Shown here one piece after another: positions 62,721-64,000 of a DNA stretch of 64,000 nt; within the stretch, counting starts at the first letter, position 1, and each line of letters starts with the position of its first letter. The DNA is taken from the NCBI GenBank assembly GCA_017651515.1, contig JAGCCU010000035.1, positions 1 to 64,000 on the forward strand. Direction: 5' to 3'. Under the pieces are notes generated by a model. That model was not told the DNA's origin. It saw only the letters and a list, made by a program, of their open reading frames with translations, and ran no database searches. This DNA comes from Muribaculaceae bacterium (GTDB lineage Bacteria; Bacteroidota; Bacteroidia; Bacteroidales; Muribaculaceae). The position numbers and the translations under genes are program-made.

Positions 62721-64000
62721 ATGAAGAAGCGTCACATTCCATTTTTATTACTGGCTTTGATGCTGGTAGTGCTTGCTGTTGCCACAATATTAGAAAAGGT
62801 GTGGGGTACGGCACGAGTACACGACTGGATTTACGCTTCAGTGCCATTTGTGGTTTTCTGGGGGGTGATTGCCGTGACAGCTTTGGTATATGTGTTCAAG
62901 GCAAAGCAATACAAACGCATACCAGTGTTTTTGTTCCATGTCTCGTTACTGATAATTCTGCTTGGTGCTGGACTCACTTGGCTGACAGCTGTAAATGGCA
63001 AGATGAAGTTGTCTACAGGTGTTTCGGTGAATTCATTTATTGCTGATGTTGGCGACATTATGCCTTTGCCTTTTACGGTAAAGCTTAAAGAATTCCACAT
63101 CGATTATTATCCTGGAACAAACAGTCCGATGGATTTCGTGAGCAATCTGGAAATCGATGATGGTAATAACAAGTGTTGCCAAGCTTCGGTGTCAATGAAC
63201 AATATCATTTCGCACAAAGGCTATCGTTTTTATCAGATGGGCTATAACGAGAATGGCGATGCTATACTCAGCGTGACCCGAGATGTGTGGGGTATAGGTG
63301 TGACATATACAGGTTATGCAATGCTGTTGGCGACAATGCTTTGGATATTGCTCAAACCTGACGGAACATGGCGGAGGATGTTACGGCATCCGGTGTTGCG
63401 CAAGTCTGTATGTTTGGCAATAATGATGTTGGCTGTCATACCATTACACGCTAAGGCTCCTCGTGTGCTTCCCAAAGAAGTTGCTGGTCGCATGGACAAC
63501 GTGCTCGTGCTGTATAATGACCGTATTTGCCCGATGCAAACATTGGCGCGAGATTTCACAATGAAACTTTGCGGTAAAACATCTTATGGCGGTTATACAG
63601 CCGAACAAGTACTTACGGGATGGCTTTTCTATTTTGATGACTGGAGCAAAGAGCCAATGATTAAGGTAAAGAGTGCTGCTGCTCGACAAGCCTTGGGCAT
63701 CGATGGACGTTGGGCATCAATGGACGATTTTGCTGATTCCATGAGACAATATAAGCTAGACTCGTTGTTGTTGCGTATCATGAGCGGTGATAAGATTAAT
63801 GACAGTCGTGGTATTCAGGATACCCACGAGAAATATGAACTGGCCATGATGGCTGCAACAGGACGCTTATTCAAGATTTTCCCGCTTAACTATCACGGTT
63901 CGACACAGTGGTACAGCCCCAGTTCACTCGATCTGCCTACAGATATTGACGAAGGGAAATGGGCATTTATACGTAAAGGCGTGACGTATCTTCAGGAGCA
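62721..64000 (+). CDS. Cytochrome c biogenesis protein, CcsBA/ResB-type (3' end beyond window)
   Basis: The frame is open from ATG 62721 to the window end (over 426 codons). The start MKKRHIPFLLLALMLVVLAV is a membrane helix; a second at about 38-57 and a third at about 67-85 (FHVSLLIILLGAGLTWL) follow. Then comes a ResB-like extracytoplasmic part including HKGYRFYQMGYN, the conserved Bacteroidales CcsBA/ResB element that precedes the third-fourth helices (YTGYAMLLATMLWILL). System II proteins carry heme across the membrane and attach it to CXXCH motifs. It fits the need of the di-heme protein just upstream. The CcsA half (WWD motif) would lie past base 64000. Confidence 0.85.
   Translation, partial: MKKRHIPFLLLALMLVVLAVATILEKVWGTARVHDWIYASVPFVVFWGVIAVTALVYVFKAKQYKRIPVFLFHVSLLIILLGAGLTWLTAVNGKMKLSTGVSVNSFIADVGDIMPLPFTVKLKEFHIDYYPGTNSPMDFVSNLEIDDGNNKCCQASVSMNNIISHKGYRFYQMGYNENGDAILSVTRDVWGIGVTYTGYAMLLATMLWILLKPDGTWRRMLRHPVLRKSVCLAIMMLAVIPLHAKAPRVLPKEVAGRMDNVLVLYNDRICPMQTLARDFTMKLCGKTSYGGYTAEQVLTGWLFYFDDWSKEPMIKVKSAAARQALGIDGRWASMDDFADSMRQYKLDSLLLRIMSGDKINDSRGIQDTHEKYELAMMAATGRLFKIFPLNYHGSTQWYSPSSLDLPTDIDEGKWAFIRKGVTYLQE

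Overview
The window is a chromosomal segment from a member of the Bacteroidota, almost certainly order Bacteroidales. Three things support this. Promoters repeatedly follow the order-specific pattern TTG or TTTG, 19-20 bp, then TAnnTTTG. Secreted proteins carry Bacteroidales-type tails: dockerin-like calcium repeats on several, and a type IX secretion (Por) sorting domain on a nuclease. Family content also fits (GH97, DUF4251, BspA-type LRR, CcsBA, RprXY-like two-component system). The family is less certain; the abundance of dockerin-like tails is compatible with Muribaculaceae or a Prevotella-like lineage. I see no phage, integrase, transposase, CRISPR array or other clear mobile element. 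The region reads as core chromosome with a few accessory loci.

Layout. 1-640: start of tuf with an upstream cluster of four tRNAs (Thr-TGT, Tyr, Gly, Thr-GGT), all on the minus strand from one promoter. 1-5.5 kb: pruA and an arginine deiminase, then a minus-strand acyltransferase and a small conserved protein. 5.5-10.6 kb: a secreted 3D-domain protein, the two subunits of an NADPH:ferredoxin/glutamate-synthase-like flavoenzyme, and speA interrupted by an in-frame TAA. 10.6-16.2 kb: truA, a secreted CotH-like protein with a dockerin tail, dipeptidyl peptidase IV and class II aldolase. 16.2-19.5 kb: an intergenic region holding an unannotated 47-codon ORF built on a Trp-Asn triplet repeat behind its own well-spaced promoter, followed by a four-subunit 2-oxoacid:ferredoxin oxidoreductase operon. 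19.5-29.1 kb: T9SS endonuclease I, glycosyltransferase, radC, GH97 glucosidase, dnaB, efp, rpmH, a dockerin-tail gene remnant and a DUF2461 gene. 29.2-37.8 kb: TetR, TolC, membrane fusion protein and a frameshifted RND pump, then a PII-like protein and a large LRR protein. 37.8-44.4 kb: DUF4251, CPBP protease, sppA, lpxK, purine nucleoside phosphorylase, thiL. 44.4-49.1 kb: a 44-residue Cys-rich membrane protein divergent from a hemerythrin/LuxR pair, then MlaE, MlaF and a secreted dockerin-tail protein. 49.1-54.9 kb: a large GH16 enzyme with three tandem repeats of an unassigned domain and a dockerin tail, divergent from an MBOAT/SGNH pair. 55-58.2 kb: a lipoprotein and a histidine kinase/response regulator pair. 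58.4-64 kb: outer-membrane porin, imelysin lipoprotein, di-heme oxidoreductase lipoprotein and a CcsBA-type cytochrome c assembly protein that runs off the end. This last group looks like a surface/periplasmic iron-redox module.

Themes. Much of the window concerns the cell envelope and secreted enzymes. Two otherwise intact core-type genes (speA and the RND pump) each carry a single disabling change, which should be checked against reads before being called biology. The most novel-looking item is the Trp-Asn repeat mini-ORF at 16523-16666. The porin-imelysin-DHOR-CcsBA locus and the triple-repeat GH16 protein come next.
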